From JAUCQB01 sp964586235 (GTDB taxonomy: Bacteria; Planctomycetota; Phycisphaerae; UBA1845; PWPN01), in the NCBI GenBank assembly GCA_964586235.1, contig CAZPIO010000002.1:1-64000 (forward strand): 64,000 nt of DNA. Direction: 5' to 3'. The stretch's first letter is position 1. The number at the start of each line of letters is the position of its first letter. A program made the position numbers and the translations under genes. Below the pieces are notes generated by a model. It had not been told where the DNA came from, did no database searches, and worked only from the letters and a program-made list of their open reading frames with translations. Shown here piece after piece: positions 1 to 8,647 of the stretch.

Positions 1-479
1 GCCCTGGCGCTATCGCCAAGGCCATTCTTGCCTCGAAAGTGTTCAACTTGGGCTAGCCCGCCGTCTGGCATGTCGAGCTGAGTGCCGAAATGGTAACTGC
101 TGCTGGTCTGGTTACTCGCGACAACCCAGCCGACGCGGTCATCGTCGAATTGCCCGCTGCCATTGGCCTGGAAATCCATTCTCGCGATCACCCGGTCGTT
201 CACCGACAAATCTGCCCAATTCCAGGGATGGCTGGTCCAGTTGATCTGTGTGGAGTTACTGCCGGTGGTTATGCCCTGTGTACCACCGACGCCACCCGGA
301 GCAGGCACGATCTTGTAGGCGGTGCCGCCGCCGGTATCTGTCCAACCACCCTGTCCACTCAAATCGCTACCGGGGGTATACGATTCGAAGTTGTCAGCAG
401 CTACCCAAGGCTCAACCGCGCTGGCCATCCCCGTCGCCGTCAAACAAACGACGGCTGCTATCAGTAGACTGCGTGCCAT
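1..479 (-). CDS. Secreted protein of unknown function, C-terminus beyond window
   Basis: Open reading frame on the minus strand starting at an ATG and still open at base 1, so about 159 codons of the N-terminal part are visible. The start is well supported by AGGAGG six bases upstream. The N-terminus (MARSLLIAAVVCLTATGMASA) is a good Sec signal peptide, followed by a Gly/Trp/Asp-rich region with NFESYTPGSDLSGQGGW, the kind of opening seen in planctomycete secreted proteins with jelly-roll folds and often a C-terminal PEP-CTERM or dockerin tail. That tail lies outside the window, so its sorting class cannot be judged. The next gene, also minus strand, is a PEP-CTERM protein of similar design. 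Function unknown. Confidence 0.75.
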   Translation of the reverse strand, partial: MARSLLIAAVVCLTATGMASAVEPWVAADNFESYTPGSDLSGQGGWTDTGGGTAYKIVPAPGGVGGTQGITTGSNSTQINWTSHPWNWADLSVNDRVIARMDFQANGSGQFDDDRVGWVVASNQTSSSYHFGTQLDMPDGGLAQVEHFRGKNGLGDSAR

Positions 480-619
480 TGCCTTCCTCCTCTCACAGTA
501 GGTGTCCAGAACACAGCACGGCGACACTGGCCATGCCGAAAAGCCCTCAAACGCGATTGCGCGGCCCTTGGGCGACCCGTCCAGCCCAGGTGCTGCACGG
601 AACCACTGGTCGCCGAGCA

Positions 620-1414
620 TCAGCGACGCCGACGCAGGGCCAAACCACCAAGGGCCAGCAGGACGATCGCGCTCGGCTCGGGCACGCCTTCAATCACGAC
701 GTCATCGATCGCCAGGCCGTGATCCAACGTCTGGTCCTCGTTGTAATCGTGCCAGCGGATGTAGAAGGTGGCACCGGGAGCGATCGGCGCGGCCGGAGCG
801 TAGGAACCGCTGATCAGGACACGATTGGCCGCGGCGTTGCCGTCCAGTGCTGCCTGGGGCTGGCCCGGAAGATCCTGCGGCACAATGAAATCGAAGATGC
901 TGGAGGTCATCCTGGCAAAGCCGCTCGTCGGAGAGACGCTGTAATAGACCCGCAGTTTCTCCGGTTTCGTGGAAGCCCCACCAGCCTTTGACTCACCCAA
1001 ATGCCACTGCTCGCCCGCGTAGCTCAGATTAATACTGGTCAGGGCGTAGCCGAGGTTGTTGGTGACCGCCACTTGGATGACGTGATCGCCATTGGGGGTC
1101 CGGGGAATGTTGCCAAGCGCCCGGTCCGCGGCACCGGTGGTCCCATAGTTGTAGCTTTCCCCGTTTGTGGCACCGGTTTTGCTGCCGTTGTCCACAATCA
1201 GGGCCTCGGAGACCATCGAGTGCGCGCCGAGCGCGTCGCTCGCGACGCGGTTGGTCACCGGGTTGAGATGCCCGATGGTCCACCCGGCCGGCGGCGCGGT
1301 GCCGCCGGGGCCTATGGAGTCGAAGTTCTGGCTGACCAGAACAGCGGCGCTTGCCCCTCCGGTGGAGATCAGAATCATGGCCCCGACCAGACCGCACACA
1401 TCGCTTCTTCGCAT
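620..1414 (-). CDS. PEP-CTERM sorting domain protein
   Basis: A 264-residue exported protein. The start chosen is the ATG followed by MRRSDVCGLVGAMILIS, which gives a clean signal peptide ending near GGASA and has GGAAGGAGG just upstream; a longer frame upstream lacks this. The C-terminus has the full tripartite sorting signal: VPEPSAIVLLAL, a hydrophobic helix, then an Arg cluster (RRRR) at the very end. The middle contains FDSIGPGGTAPPAGW and a late IDDVVIEG, a pattern common in PEP-CTERM proteins with a concanavalin-like fold. Such proteins are cut by an exosortase and probably attached to extracellular polymer; an exosortase is encoded about 44 kb away in this window. Specific function unknown. 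Confidence 0.88.
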   Translation of the reverse strand: MRRSDVCGLVGAMILISTGGASAAVLVSQNFDSIGPGGTAPPAGWTIGHLNPVTNRVASDALGAHSMVSEALIVDNGSKTGATNGESYNYGTTGAADRALGNIPRTPNGDHVIQVAVTNNLGYALTSINLSYAGEQWHLGESKAGGASTKPEKLRVYYSVSPTSGFARMTSSIFDFIVPQDLPGQPQAALDGNAAANRVLISGSYAPAAPIAPGATFYIRWHDYNEDQTLDHGLAIDDVVIEGVPEPSAIVLLALGGLALRRRR

Positions 1415-1734
1415 GCGTGCCTCCTTCCTCTCTCTCCTCTGATCCGGTGCAACGTGACGTGATTGACCCGCCCGGTCAAACACACGGAAAGAAGCTCAGT
1501 AAATAGCCTAACCGGGCCGCTGCGAAATGCAAGTTATTCTTAGTCGATGATCGGTTTTTCCTTAATTCCTGTCCCGCGGGCCCGGTCGCCAGAGCCGTCT
1601 GTCCCGGGCTCCGCCGGGCACTCCCAGACGGGTCAAGGCTGCCCGCCTGCCCAACGGCGATTCCTCGGGGCCCCTGGCAGGTCTCCGAGGAGAATCGCCT
1701 TTCCTATGCTGTGCCAAGAGTTTAGAACCGTTGG
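1415..1734. other. Intergenic region with an imperfect hairpin
   Basis: No convincing gene. It holds the putative promoter above and an inverted repeat at 1656-1668 / 1685-1699 (GGCGATTCCTCGG against CCGAGGAGAATCGCC, two-base bulge). The hairpin lies downstream of the minus-strand regulator that ends at 1735 but is not followed by a T tract on that strand, so it is at best a weak terminator. Confidence 0.4.
1505..1532 (-). promoter_or_regulatory. Possible sigma-70-type promoter for the PEP-CTERM gene
   Basis: On the minus strand TTGCAT and TAGGCT are separated by 16 bases and lie about 90 bases upstream of the PEP-CTERM start codon. Match to consensus is moderate (4 of 6 in each box), so this is tentative. 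Confidence 0.28.
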
Positions 1735-2313
1735 TTAAGCCAAAGCAGCCAGGGATTCTTCGATCAGGGCGGCGAACTGGTGGACGGTGAACGGTTTGGC
1801 GAGGGTGTTGTGGAAGCCCTGATGGAGGAGGCTCTGGCGGTCGGATTCGGTGATGGAAGCGCCGGTGGCAATCACCTGGGTGCCCTGGAGCTCGCCGTGG
1901 GCGGTGATGAAACGGGACAGCGCCCGGCCCTCGATGCCGGGCATGTCGATGTCCACCAGGACAAAGGCCGGCTTGAACTGCTCCATCATCGCCCCGGCCT
2001 CGAACGCCGACGACGCCCAGGCCGCTTCGTAGTCGAACCGTTCTTCGAGGGTCTGTTCGAGCAGACGGGCAAGTTCGGCATCGTCGTCCGCGATGAGCAC
2101 GCGCGTTCGGCCGGTATCGAGTTGATTCAGAGGAATACCGTGCGCTTTCATGAAGCGGATGAGCTGCGGCAGCGGGATGCGGCGATCCTTGCTGCCGGGT
2201 ATGCGATAACCCCGAAGCTGGCCGGTGTCGAACCACTTGGAGACGGTGCGCGGAGCGACGTTGCAGATCCTGGCGACCTCGCCGGTGGTGAGCACATCCT
2301 TGGGCTTGTTCAT
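1735..2313 (-). CDS. HTH (MerR/excisionase-type) and receiver-domain regulator
   Basis: A 192-residue regulator. Residues about 6-60 (LTTGEVARICNVAPRTVSKW) form a MerR/excisionase-like winged helix used for DNA binding. Residues about 70-190 form a CheY-like receiver with the acidic pocket IADDD near 74-78, phospho-acceptor Asp123 in VDIDMPG, and the conserved Lys in AKPF. The start was placed at MNKPKDVLTT because the upstream extension is low-complexity and outside both domains; the ribosome site there is weak. The DNA-binding domain at the N-terminus is the reverse of the usual OmpR/NarL order, but this arrangement occurs in planctomycetes and deltaproteobacteria. No partner histidine kinase is adjacent, so the input is unknown. 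Confidence 0.85.
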   Translation of the reverse strand: MNKPKDVLTTGEVARICNVAPRTVSKWFDTGQLRGYRIPGSKDRRIPLPQLIRFMKAHGIPLNQLDTGRTRVLIADDDAELARLLEQTLEERFDYEAAWASSAFEAGAMMEQFKPAFVLVDIDMPGIEGRALSRFITAHGELQGTQVIATGASITESDRQSLLHQGFHNTLAKPFTVHQFAALIEESLAALA

Positions 2314-2497
2314 GATTCGATCCCCGCTCGAGCGGAGGCCGGGGCGGCCCTCAGCAGATACTTCGGCCGTTACAGACGTCAGGTTTCGCAAATTCGGCAA
2401 ATCTGTTGCCAAACGCGCAAACCGCACGGGCCGAGTCCGGCGGGCGGAGCGGACGGCCGGGCAGGTCCGAGAATCTCGCCTTTCTCTGCTGGTTCCG

Positions 2498-3352
2498 TCA
2501 GAGTTGGCTCACCAAAAGGGCTTCGACCTCGGCACGGGCAGGCATCGCTGAGAGAGGGCCCTCTCGCGTGGAGGCCAGGCTTCCGGCGGCGTTGGCAAAG
2601 CGAATTGCCTCGCGGAGACTCCAACCCCACGCGCGACCTGCCGCCAAGGCGGCGATGAAGGCGTCAGCGGCGGCGGTGGTATTGACCGGTCGGACGGCAA
2701 AGCCGGGGACTGCAAGCTCGCCGTCGGGCGAGAAAACGTAAGCGCCGCGCTCGGCAAGCCGGAGGACGACCGAGCGACAGCCTCGCTTGGTCAGGGCGGC
2801 CGCAATCGCCCGAGGGCTCTTGGCCGTCGAAAGTCCTGTGAGCTGATCGGCCACAGCCGCATCGCAGCAGAGCACGTCAGCTCGAAAGAGCGAGGCCGGC
2901 AGGACACCCGCGCCGGATGCCTCGGAGATGAGGATGGTCTCAACGCCATTTGCAGCGCAGACGCCGACGGTCCGTTCCAGGGTTACGGTGGGCGTCTGGG
3001 CATGCAACAGGCAGACCGCCGCCCGTTGAATCAGATCCTCGGCCGAGGAGACGGCCTCGGGTGTCAGTTCAAGCTCACTCTCTGGGACGGCCGTCAGGTG
3101 TGCGCAGTCGACGCCCTCTGCCCTCAGGCCGGCGGTCAGATGACGGCCGAGGTCGTTGTCGCTTACACGGCCGATCATCATCGTCGGCAACCCGAGGCGG
3201 GCGGACGCCACGGCACGCCGGGCAACTCGGCAAGCCCCGACGACCGACGAGTCTCCGCCGCAGGCAGCCTGAGCGGCCTGGGGGGCCGAGGACGAGGTGA
3301 ACCCAGGATCCATATTAAGGCTGCTTATACTGACTATCGGTTTGGTAAACAT
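2498..3352 (-). CDS. PfkB-family (ribokinase-like) protein, degenerate active site
   Basis: A 284-residue member of the PfkB sugar/nucleoside kinase superfamily, recognised by SLNMD at the N-terminus, the ASARLGLPTMMIGRV block, DVLCCDAAVADQL in the middle and the C-terminal FANAAGSLASTREG block. Two normally conserved motifs are altered. The GGKGANQ-type substrate motif is replaced by GACRVARR, and the anion-hole motif DTTGAGDAF reads NTTAAADAF. The catalytic Asp is kept but both anion-hole glycines are Ala. It may have low or altered kinase activity. The start at MFTKPIVSISS fits the family N-terminus; an upstream extension in frame is not supported. It lies 184 bases upstream of the HTH-receiver gene on the same strand. 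Confidence 0.75.
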   Translation of the reverse strand: MFTKPIVSISSLNMDPGFTSSSAPQAAQAACGGDSSVVGACRVARRAVASARLGLPTMMIGRVSDNDLGRHLTAGLRAEGVDCAHLTAVPESELELTPEAVSSAEDLIQRAAVCLLHAQTPTVTLERTVGVCAANGVETILISEASGAGVLPASLFRADVLCCDAAVADQLTGLSTAKSPRAIAAALTKRGCRSVVLRLAERGAYVFSPDGELAVPGFAVRPVNTTAAADAFIAALAAGRAWGWSLREAIRFANAAGSLASTREGPLSAMPARAEVEALLVSQL

Positions 3353-3567
3353 CGGTTCATGGCTTTCCGAAGGGTCCCCCGATGGCACGTCCAGGCTGCC
3401 CGTCTGCGCCTCGACATTGCGACCTCGCAAGAGTTCCGGCTTCGCGGTCAACGCGGGCAAGGTCGGTCAAACCGCGGTTACGATGCACCGCGATGCGGAC
3501 AGGCGCGCGACAAACGCACACGGCGGCATGGAGCGCTCTGCCCCGCAACCATTGGACCGCCCGCGAC

Positions 3568-3596
3568 TTGACTTGTCCACCGCGATGCAATACTCT
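3568..3596 (+). promoter_or_regulatory. Possible purF promoter
   Basis: TTGACT and TACTCT separated by 17 bases, about 45 bases upstream of the purF start codon. The -35 box matches 5 of 6 consensus bases and the -10 box 3 of 6. Confidence 0.35.
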
Positions 3597-3639
3597 GTTC
3601 TTTTAACGCTGAACGACCAGATAAGGAACCGCACTCGGC

Positions 3640-5070
3640 GTGTCATCCCCATCATTGAAACACCACTGTGGCCTGTTTGGAGTTTACGGTCACCCGGACG
3701 CCGCGCTGTTGACCTACCTCGGCCTCTACGCGCAGCAGCACCGGGGGCAGGAGGCGGCGGGCATCTGCAGCACGGGGAACGGCGGTCCGATTCTCCGCCA
3801 CGCCGACCTGGGGCTGGCAACGACTGTTTTCCACAACAAGCGTCTGCTGGATGATCTGCGGAATCCGCACGCCATCGGTCACGTCCGGTATTCGACGACG
3901 GGCTCGTGTCACAACATCAACTGCCAGCCGCTGTTGGTAAATTACGCTCGGGGCCAGGTGGCGGTGGCGCACAACGGCAACCTGATCAACGCCGGGCTGT
4001 TGCGCAAGGAGCTGGAGGAATACGGGGCGATCTTCAACACGACGAGCGACACGGAAGTGATCCTGCACCTTCTGGCCCGGCCGGCACATATGGACCGACC
4101 CAACCTGGTGCCGCACGTGCTGGGGCACCTGCAGGGGGCTTATTCGCTGCTGTTCCTGTTCCCGGACAGGATGGTGGCCGCCCGGGACCCGTTTGGCTTC
4201 CGGCCGCTGGTGCTGGGCAGGCTCGAGAACGGGGCCATCGTGGCGGCCAGTGAGACGTGCGCGTTCGACATCGTCGACGCCGAGTTCATCCGCGAGGTGG
4301 CGCCGGGCGAAGTGGTGACCGTCTCGGACAAGGGCATGCAAAGCGCCCGGATCTGCCCCGAGGACGCGTTCCGGCCCGCGTACTGCATCTTTGAGCAGAT
4401 TTACTTCGCGGACCCGGCCAGCAACGTCTTCGGCGAGAACGTTCACAAGGTCAGGCAGGCGATGGGCGCGCAACTGGCCCGAGAGGCACCGGTCAAGGCG
4501 GACGCAGTCGTGCCCGTGCCTAACTGCGCCCGCTGCGCGGCCATGGGCTACGCCCGGGAGAGCGGCATCCCGTACGAGCGCGGGTACACGACCAACCACT
4601 ATGTCGGCCGCTCGTTCATCCTGCCCGAGCAGGTGCAGCGTGACCTGGTGGTGCGGATGAAGCTCAACGTGATCAAGGAGAACGTCCGGGGCCGGCGGCT
4701 GGTGGTGGTGGAGGACTCGGTGGTCCGGGGCACGACCACGCGAGGCAAGATCGGGGCGCTTCGCAAGGCCGGAGCGAAGGAGATTCACCTGCGGGTTGCC
4801 AGCCCGCCCATTCGGCACCCGTGTTATTTCGGGATCGACTTCCCGACGGAGAAGGAGCTGATCGCCAACCAGCGCACGGTAGACGAGATCCGCGACTACC
4901 TGGAAGTCGATTCGCTCCACTACCTCTCGCTCGAAGGGATGCTGGGCTGCGTCAAGCATCCCGGCCGGCACTACTGCACCGCGTGTTTCAGCGGGAGCTA
5001 TCCGATGCCGGTTGACCAGCAGATCGGCAAATTCGCGCTGGAGCGGTATCAGCTCAAGATGTTCGAGTGA
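3640..5070 (+). CDS. purF: Amidophosphoribosyltransferase (PurF)
   Basis: Catalyses the first committed step of purine synthesis, transferring ammonia from glutamine to PRPP. The 476-residue protein is the Bacillus-type enzyme: a nine-residue propeptide (MSSPSLKHH) precedes the catalytic Cys10 (CGLFGVYGH), followed by the Ntn-hydrolase glutaminase domain and a phosphoribosyltransferase domain with the PRPP loop VVVVEDSVVRGTTT. Cysteines in AYCIFEQ, HPCYFGID and HYCTACF match the four [4Fe-4S] ligands of the Bacillus enzyme. The start is a GTG, chosen because it gives the expected propeptide length; AAGGAA lies upstream. Other purine genes are not adjacent. The 3' end overlaps the converging small gene by 17 bases. 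Confidence 0.97.
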   Translation: MSSPSLKHHCGLFGVYGHPDAALLTYLGLYAQQHRGQEAAGICSTGNGGPILRHADLGLATTVFHNKRLLDDLRNPHAIGHVRYSTTGSCHNINCQPLLVNYARGQVAVAHNGNLINAGLLRKELEEYGAIFNTTSDTEVILHLLARPAHMDRPNLVPHVLGHLQGAYSLLFLFPDRMVAARDPFGFRPLVLGRLENGAIVAASETCAFDIVDAEFIREVAPGEVVTVSDKGMQSARICPEDAFRPAYCIFEQIYFADPASNVFGENVHKVRQAMGAQLAREAPVKADAVVPVPNCARCAAMGYARESGIPYERGYTTNHYVGRSFILPEQVQRDLVVRMKLNVIKENVRGRRLVVVEDSVVRGTTTRGKIGALRKAGAKEIHLRVASPPIRHPCYFGIDFPTEKELIANQRTVDEIRDYLEVDSLHYLSLEGMLGCVKHPGRHYCTACFSGSYPMPVDQQIGKFALERYQLKMFE

Positions 5071-5258
5071 ACCCGAAGATCCCGATCGCGAAGGCCGGGG
5101 CGACGATTTCCAGCGGGCCAGACAGCCCGCTCATCAAGGCACACGCAATCCCGAGGAATGAAGAGGAGAACGAGGCCGATCCCGGCCATTCCCATCCCGA
5201 GATAGCAGGCGTTCTTCCTGTTTTCAGAGACCGGCGAGGGCTGCTTGTCATCGGGCAT
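5054..5258 (-). pseudogene. Small membrane protein gene, apparently frameshifted
   Basis: Starting from an ATG with GGAGAG seven bases upstream, the first frame reads MPDDKQPSPVSENRKNACYL then a hydrophobic GMGMAGIGLVLLFIP, and then turns into a non-membrane, Arg-rich sequence. The +1 frame from the same point continues plausibly (GIACALMSGLSGPLEIVAPA, then FAIGIFGF) and stops at 5054. Joined, they form a roughly 67-residue two-helix membrane protein. The PVSENRxNxxYLGM opening resembles small planctomycete membrane proteins I recall, but I cannot verify this. Either one extra base has been introduced near 5145-5160 by mutation or assembly, or the gene is decaying. Function unknown. Confidence 0.5.
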
Positions 5259-5373
5259 GGTTACTCTCCGGGTCCTGAGACTGCCAGGAGTCTACCACGC
5301 CGCCGGGCTGCGGGCGATTACAGAACGACAGTGTTTCTGGAATCGGCGCGGGGCCGCCGTGCGTCGCGGGTTT

Positions 5374-6399
5374 TCAGTGCACGCCCTGGTCCGCGAGCCA
5401 GCGTTCGGCGTCAATGGCGGCCTTGCAGCCCATGCCGGCGGCGGTAACCGCCTGACGGTAGACGCTGTCGGCCACGTCGCCGGCGGCGAAGACGCCCTCG
5501 ATGCTGGTTGTCGTGCGATAAGGGTCCTTGAGCTTGACGTAGCCTTTCGCATCGAGTTCGAGTTGCCCCTCGAGAAAAGCGGTGGCGGGCGTGTGCCCGA
5601 TGGCCAGGAACAGGCCGCCGACGGGCAGATCACTGGTCTCGTCCGTTTGGGTGTCCTTGAGCCTGACCGCGGTGATCATCTTGTCACCCAGGACGTCGAT
5701 GGGGACCTTGTTCCACAGGATCTCTATCTTGGGGTTATCAAGGGCCCGCTTCTGCATGATCTTGCTGGCCCGCAACTGGTCGCGGCGGTGGATCATGCAC
5801 ACCTTCGATGCGAACTTGGTGAGGTAAGTCGCTTCCTCAACCGCCGAGTCGCCGCCGCCGACGACCGCGAGCACCTTGTCACGGAAGACGGGCAACGCCC
5901 CGTCGCAGACTGCGCAGGCACTGACGCCGCCGCCGCTGCGGGCGAGTCGCTGCTCGTTGGGCAGACCGAGCCAGTTGGCGGTTGCGCCGGTGGCGATGAT
6001 GAGGCTGTGGGCTTCGGTCACGGTGCCATCCTCGCCAAAGACCTTGAAGGGCCGGCTCGAGAGGTCGACCTTTGCGCAGTCATGGTAGGAGTATGAGTGC
6101 CCGTCGTCGGGGTTGGAAACGTCGGGATTCTGGCCGTTGTCGGTCTGGATCCGGGCGCCGAAGCGGACGGCCTGCCGCTCCATCAGGGACATCAGCTTCG
6201 GACCGGTTACTCCTTCGGGAAAGCCCGGGTAGTTCTCGACTTCGGTGGTGAGCATGAGTTGGCCGCCGGGCAGGATTATTGACGGCGACTGCTTGGGCCT
6301 TCCGGCAAAGACCAGGGGTTGAAGATTGGCCCTGGCGGCGTAGATCGCTGCCGTCCAGCCGGCCGGGCCGGATCCGATGATGATGACCTTTTCTGGCAT
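5374..6399 (-). CDS. trxB: Thioredoxin reductase (TrxB)
   Basis: NADPH-dependent flavoprotein that reduces thioredoxin in the cytoplasm. 341 residues in the usual order: FAD-binding motif GSGPAGWTAAIYAARA at 10-25, redox-active Cys162-Ala-Val-Cys165 followed by DG, NADPH motif GGGDSAVEEATYL, the 2'-phosphate-binding HRRDQLRASK, and the C-terminal FAD motif GVFAAGDVADSVYRQ. A short insertion rich in Asp/Asn/Ser/Tyr (about residues 87-108) sits before the usual VDLSSRPFKV strand and is absent from the E. coli enzyme. The ATG has GAGAGA just upstream. The gene ends about 115 bases before the small membrane gene, which has the same orientation. Confidence 0.96.
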   Translation of the reverse strand: MPEKVIIIGSGPAGWTAAIYAARANLQPLVFAGRPKQSPSIILPGGQLMLTTEVENYPGFPEGVTGPKLMSLMERQAVRFGARIQTDNGQNPDVSNPDDGHSYSYHDCAKVDLSSRPFKVFGEDGTVTEAHSLIIATGATANWLGLPNEQRLARSGGGVSACAVCDGALPVFRDKVLAVVGGGDSAVEEATYLTKFASKVCMIHRRDQLRASKIMQKRALDNPKIEILWNKVPIDVLGDKMITAVRLKDTQTDETSDLPVGGLFLAIGHTPATAFLEGQLELDAKGYVKLKDPYRTTTSIEGVFAAGDVADSVYRQAVTAAGMGCKAAIDAERWLADQGVH

Positions 6400-6684
6400 G
6401 AGGATCTCTCAAAGGAAACACAAGGGTACTGGCCGCCGGGGCCGGCAAGACCCGCTGCTCGTCTCGAATCGGCGGCCCGGCCGGATTGTAGCGCGGATCG
6501 GCACGGGCGTCCATATTGTCAGGCTCCAAGCTGGTACGACCACCAGGCAGCGGCGAGCTTCCGGCCGCCGGGACAACAAACCGTCCTGGCAGCGACAACT
6601 ATTTCTCCCGGCCCGTCTTGTGTCGTGGGGTGGGTTGTCATTACAGTATGCGTCGACGCGTCTCCTGGGATCGGGCCGTATGAA

Positions 6685-7572
6685 ATGCTGAAGATGCAGA
6701 TAGCTCTGTTCTTCGCCAACGGGCGGGCATACTTCGCGGGGATCGTGATCGTGATCCTCGCCCTGGTGCTGCTGGCCCGACGGCGGCCAAGACAGAGTCC
6801 CAAGCCCTTTCGCCTCATGCTTGCGGGCGGGGCGCTGCTGATCCTGCTTTCCTCGACACCGGTGCCGATCTGGTTCTACTTTCTGTGGCTGGTCACGACG
6901 CTGGCGTGGCTGATCCACCAGGCCGATCCGGTCTTGAGGAGGGGGCCCCGGACGGCGCTGTTCGTCTCGTCGCTGCTGTTCTGTGTCGTGGCGGCGGCGA
7001 TCGAGATTCCCCATCGGCGCATACCGACGCTCGGGTCGGACCCCGCGACGCGGCTCTGTGTGATCGGCGACTCTCTGACCGCGGGGATGAGCTCGGGCGA
7101 GAAGACCTGGCCGAAGATGCTGGCCGAGGGCAGCCAAGTGGAGGTCATCGATCTGTCGGAACCGGGTGCCACGGCCGCGACCGCCATCGGTCAGGCCGCG
7201 AAGGTACCGCCGGGGCCCGCGGTCATCGTCATCGAGATCGGGGGCAACGATCTTCTGGGAGGGACCTCCACTTCCGACTTTGAGCGCGATCTCCGCCGTC
7301 TGCTGGAGGCCTTGCAAGGCACGTCGCGGCGGATCGTCATGTTTGAGCTGCCGCTGCCGCCGTTCTTCAACGGTTATGGGCGCGTGCAGCGGCGTCTGGC
7401 CGGCGAGTTTGGAGCCGCCCTTGTTCCCAAGAGCGTCCTGGCCGGGGTGATCGGGTCGGCGAGAACCACTCTGGACGGTCTTCATCTTTCCGAGGCCGGC
7501 CACCGGGAGATTGCTGAGACAGTGCGAAAGATCACTGGGATCCCCGCCCCCGCTGCCGCGGCGTCGCCGTAG
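6685..7572 (+). CDS. Membrane-anchored SGNH/GDSL hydrolase
   Basis: A 295-residue protein with three N-terminal hydrophobic helices (about residues 12-30, 40-65 and 75-95) followed by an SGNH-hydrolase domain. Block I is CVIGDSLTAG (nucleophile Ser), block III is EIGGNDLLGG, and block V is DGLHLSEAGH with the Asp-x-x-His pair, so the catalytic set is complete and the fold resembles TesA-type esterases. Substrate unknown; deacetylation of cell-envelope glycans is one possibility. ATG at 6685 was used; a second in-frame ATG nine bases later is equally possible and neither has a strong ribosome site. A longer frame upstream would overlap trxB antisense and is not credible. It is 31 bases ahead of the alcohol dehydrogenase on the same strand. 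Confidence 0.82.
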   Translation: MLKMQIALFFANGRAYFAGIVIVILALVLLARRRPRQSPKPFRLMLAGGALLILLSSTPVPIWFYFLWLVTTLAWLIHQADPVLRRGPRTALFVSSLLFCVVAAAIEIPHRRIPTLGSDPATRLCVIGDSLTAGMSSGEKTWPKMLAEGSQVEVIDLSEPGATAATAIGQAAKVPPGPAVIVIEIGGNDLLGGTSTSDFERDLRRLLEALQGTSRRIVMFELPLPPFFNGYGRVQRRLAGEFGAALVPKSVLAGVIGSARTTLDGLHLSEAGHREIAETVRKITGIPAPAAAASP

Positions 7573-7603
7573 CAACTGAAGAATTCCCAACGATGAGGCC
7601 CGC

Positions 7604-8647
7604 ATGATGAAAGCAGCCCGTCTCACCGCGCCGAACCGGATTGAGTATCTCGATGTGCCGCAGCCGGCGTGCGCCGACGACGAGGTACTCGTACAGGTCA
7701 AGTGCGTCGGCATTTGCGGGACGGACGTCGAGATGTACCGCGGGACGATGGCCTATTTCAAGATGGGCTGGACGAAGTACCCGATCACGCTGGGGCACGA
7801 GTGGTCGGGTGTCGTGGTTGAGCGCGGGCGGGAGGTGAGCGAGTTCTCGGTCGGCGATCGGGTCACGGGCGACGTGACCATCGGGTGCCACCGCTGCGAG
7901 AACTGTCTTCGGGGGCTGTACAACCTGTGCCTCTCGAAGATCGAGGTGGGGCTCTGCCGCGGGAAGGACGGGGCTTACGCGGAGTTCGTGACCATGCCCG
8001 CCCGGCACACGTTCAAGGTGCCGGACGAGGTCAGCTTCGAGGAAGCGGCGATGACCGAGCCGGCGGCGACGGTGGTCAAGGCGATTCGCAAGGCCCCGTT
8101 CGAGCCGGGTGCGGTGTGCGTGATCCTCGGCGACGGGCCGATCGGGCTGCTGGCGCTTCAGGCGGCTGATGCGTGCGGCGCGGGCAAGCTCGTGCTGACG
8201 GGTATGGTGGACTCGAAACTGCAACTCGGCCGTGAGCTGGGGGCTGATATCGTGGTCAACGTCCGGCGGCAGAACCTGCAGGAGATTGTCGACGACTTCA
8301 CCGGCGGCGTCGGTGCGGACTACGTGATGGAGGCCTCCGGGAGCGTCGAGGCGATGCAACAGGCGGTTGCGGTCACACGGATGGGCGGCACGGTAAGCGT
8401 GGTGGGCCTGCCCGAGGTACCCGTGCCGGAGTTCGACATGGGCAACGTGGCGGTTCGAGATTTGAACATCATCACCTCGGTGGCATCGCCCAATTCCTTC
8501 CCGCAGACGCTGCGGCTGATGGCCAGGGGGAGGATCCGCACGCGGCCGTTGATTTCGCACGAACTGCCGTTGTCCGAGACGGCCAGGGCCTTCGACATTC
8601 AGATCAACCACCCGGTCGAGCGCATCAAGATCATGCTGCGCCCCTGA
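7604..8647 (+). CDS. Zinc-dependent medium-chain alcohol/polyol dehydrogenase
   Basis: A 347-residue medium-chain dehydrogenase resembling sorbitol and threonine dehydrogenases. Catalytic zinc ligands are visible in GICGTDVEMYRG (Cys) and TLGHEWSG (His-Glu); structural zinc cysteines are in CHRCENCLRGLYNLC. The Rossmann motif is VILGDGPIGLLALQAADACG. It should oxidise a sugar alcohol or hydroxyl compound with NAD(P). Two adjacent ATG codons begin the frame. The stop codon is immediately followed by the ATG of the 2-hydroxyacid dehydrogenase, so the two are likely translated together and may act in one catabolic route. The substrate cannot be read from sequence. Confidence 0.92.
   Translation: MMKAARLTAPNRIEYLDVPQPACADDEVLVQVKCVGICGTDVEMYRGTMAYFKMGWTKYPITLGHEWSGVVVERGREVSEFSVGDRVTGDVTIGCHRCENCLRGLYNLCLSKIEVGLCRGKDGAYAEFVTMPARHTFKVPDEVSFEEAAMTEPAATVVKAIRKAPFEPGAVCVILGDGPIGLLALQAADACGAGKLVLTGMVDSKLQLGRELGADIVVNVRRQNLQEIVDDFTGGVGADYVMEASGSVEAMQQAVAVTRMGGTVSVVGLPEVPVPEFDMGNVAVRDLNIITSVASPNSFPQTLRLMARGRIRTRPLISHELPLSETARAFDIQINHPVERIKIMLRP

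Noticed and set aside
3652..4971. 439-residue open frame antisense to purF
   Set aside because: Complement shadow of a highly conserved gene in GC-rich DNA; no domain and biased Arg/Ala/His composition.
6409..7713. 434-residue minus frame over the SGNH hydrolase
   Set aside because: Arg/Gln/His-rich shadow; the plus frame has intact SGNH blocks.
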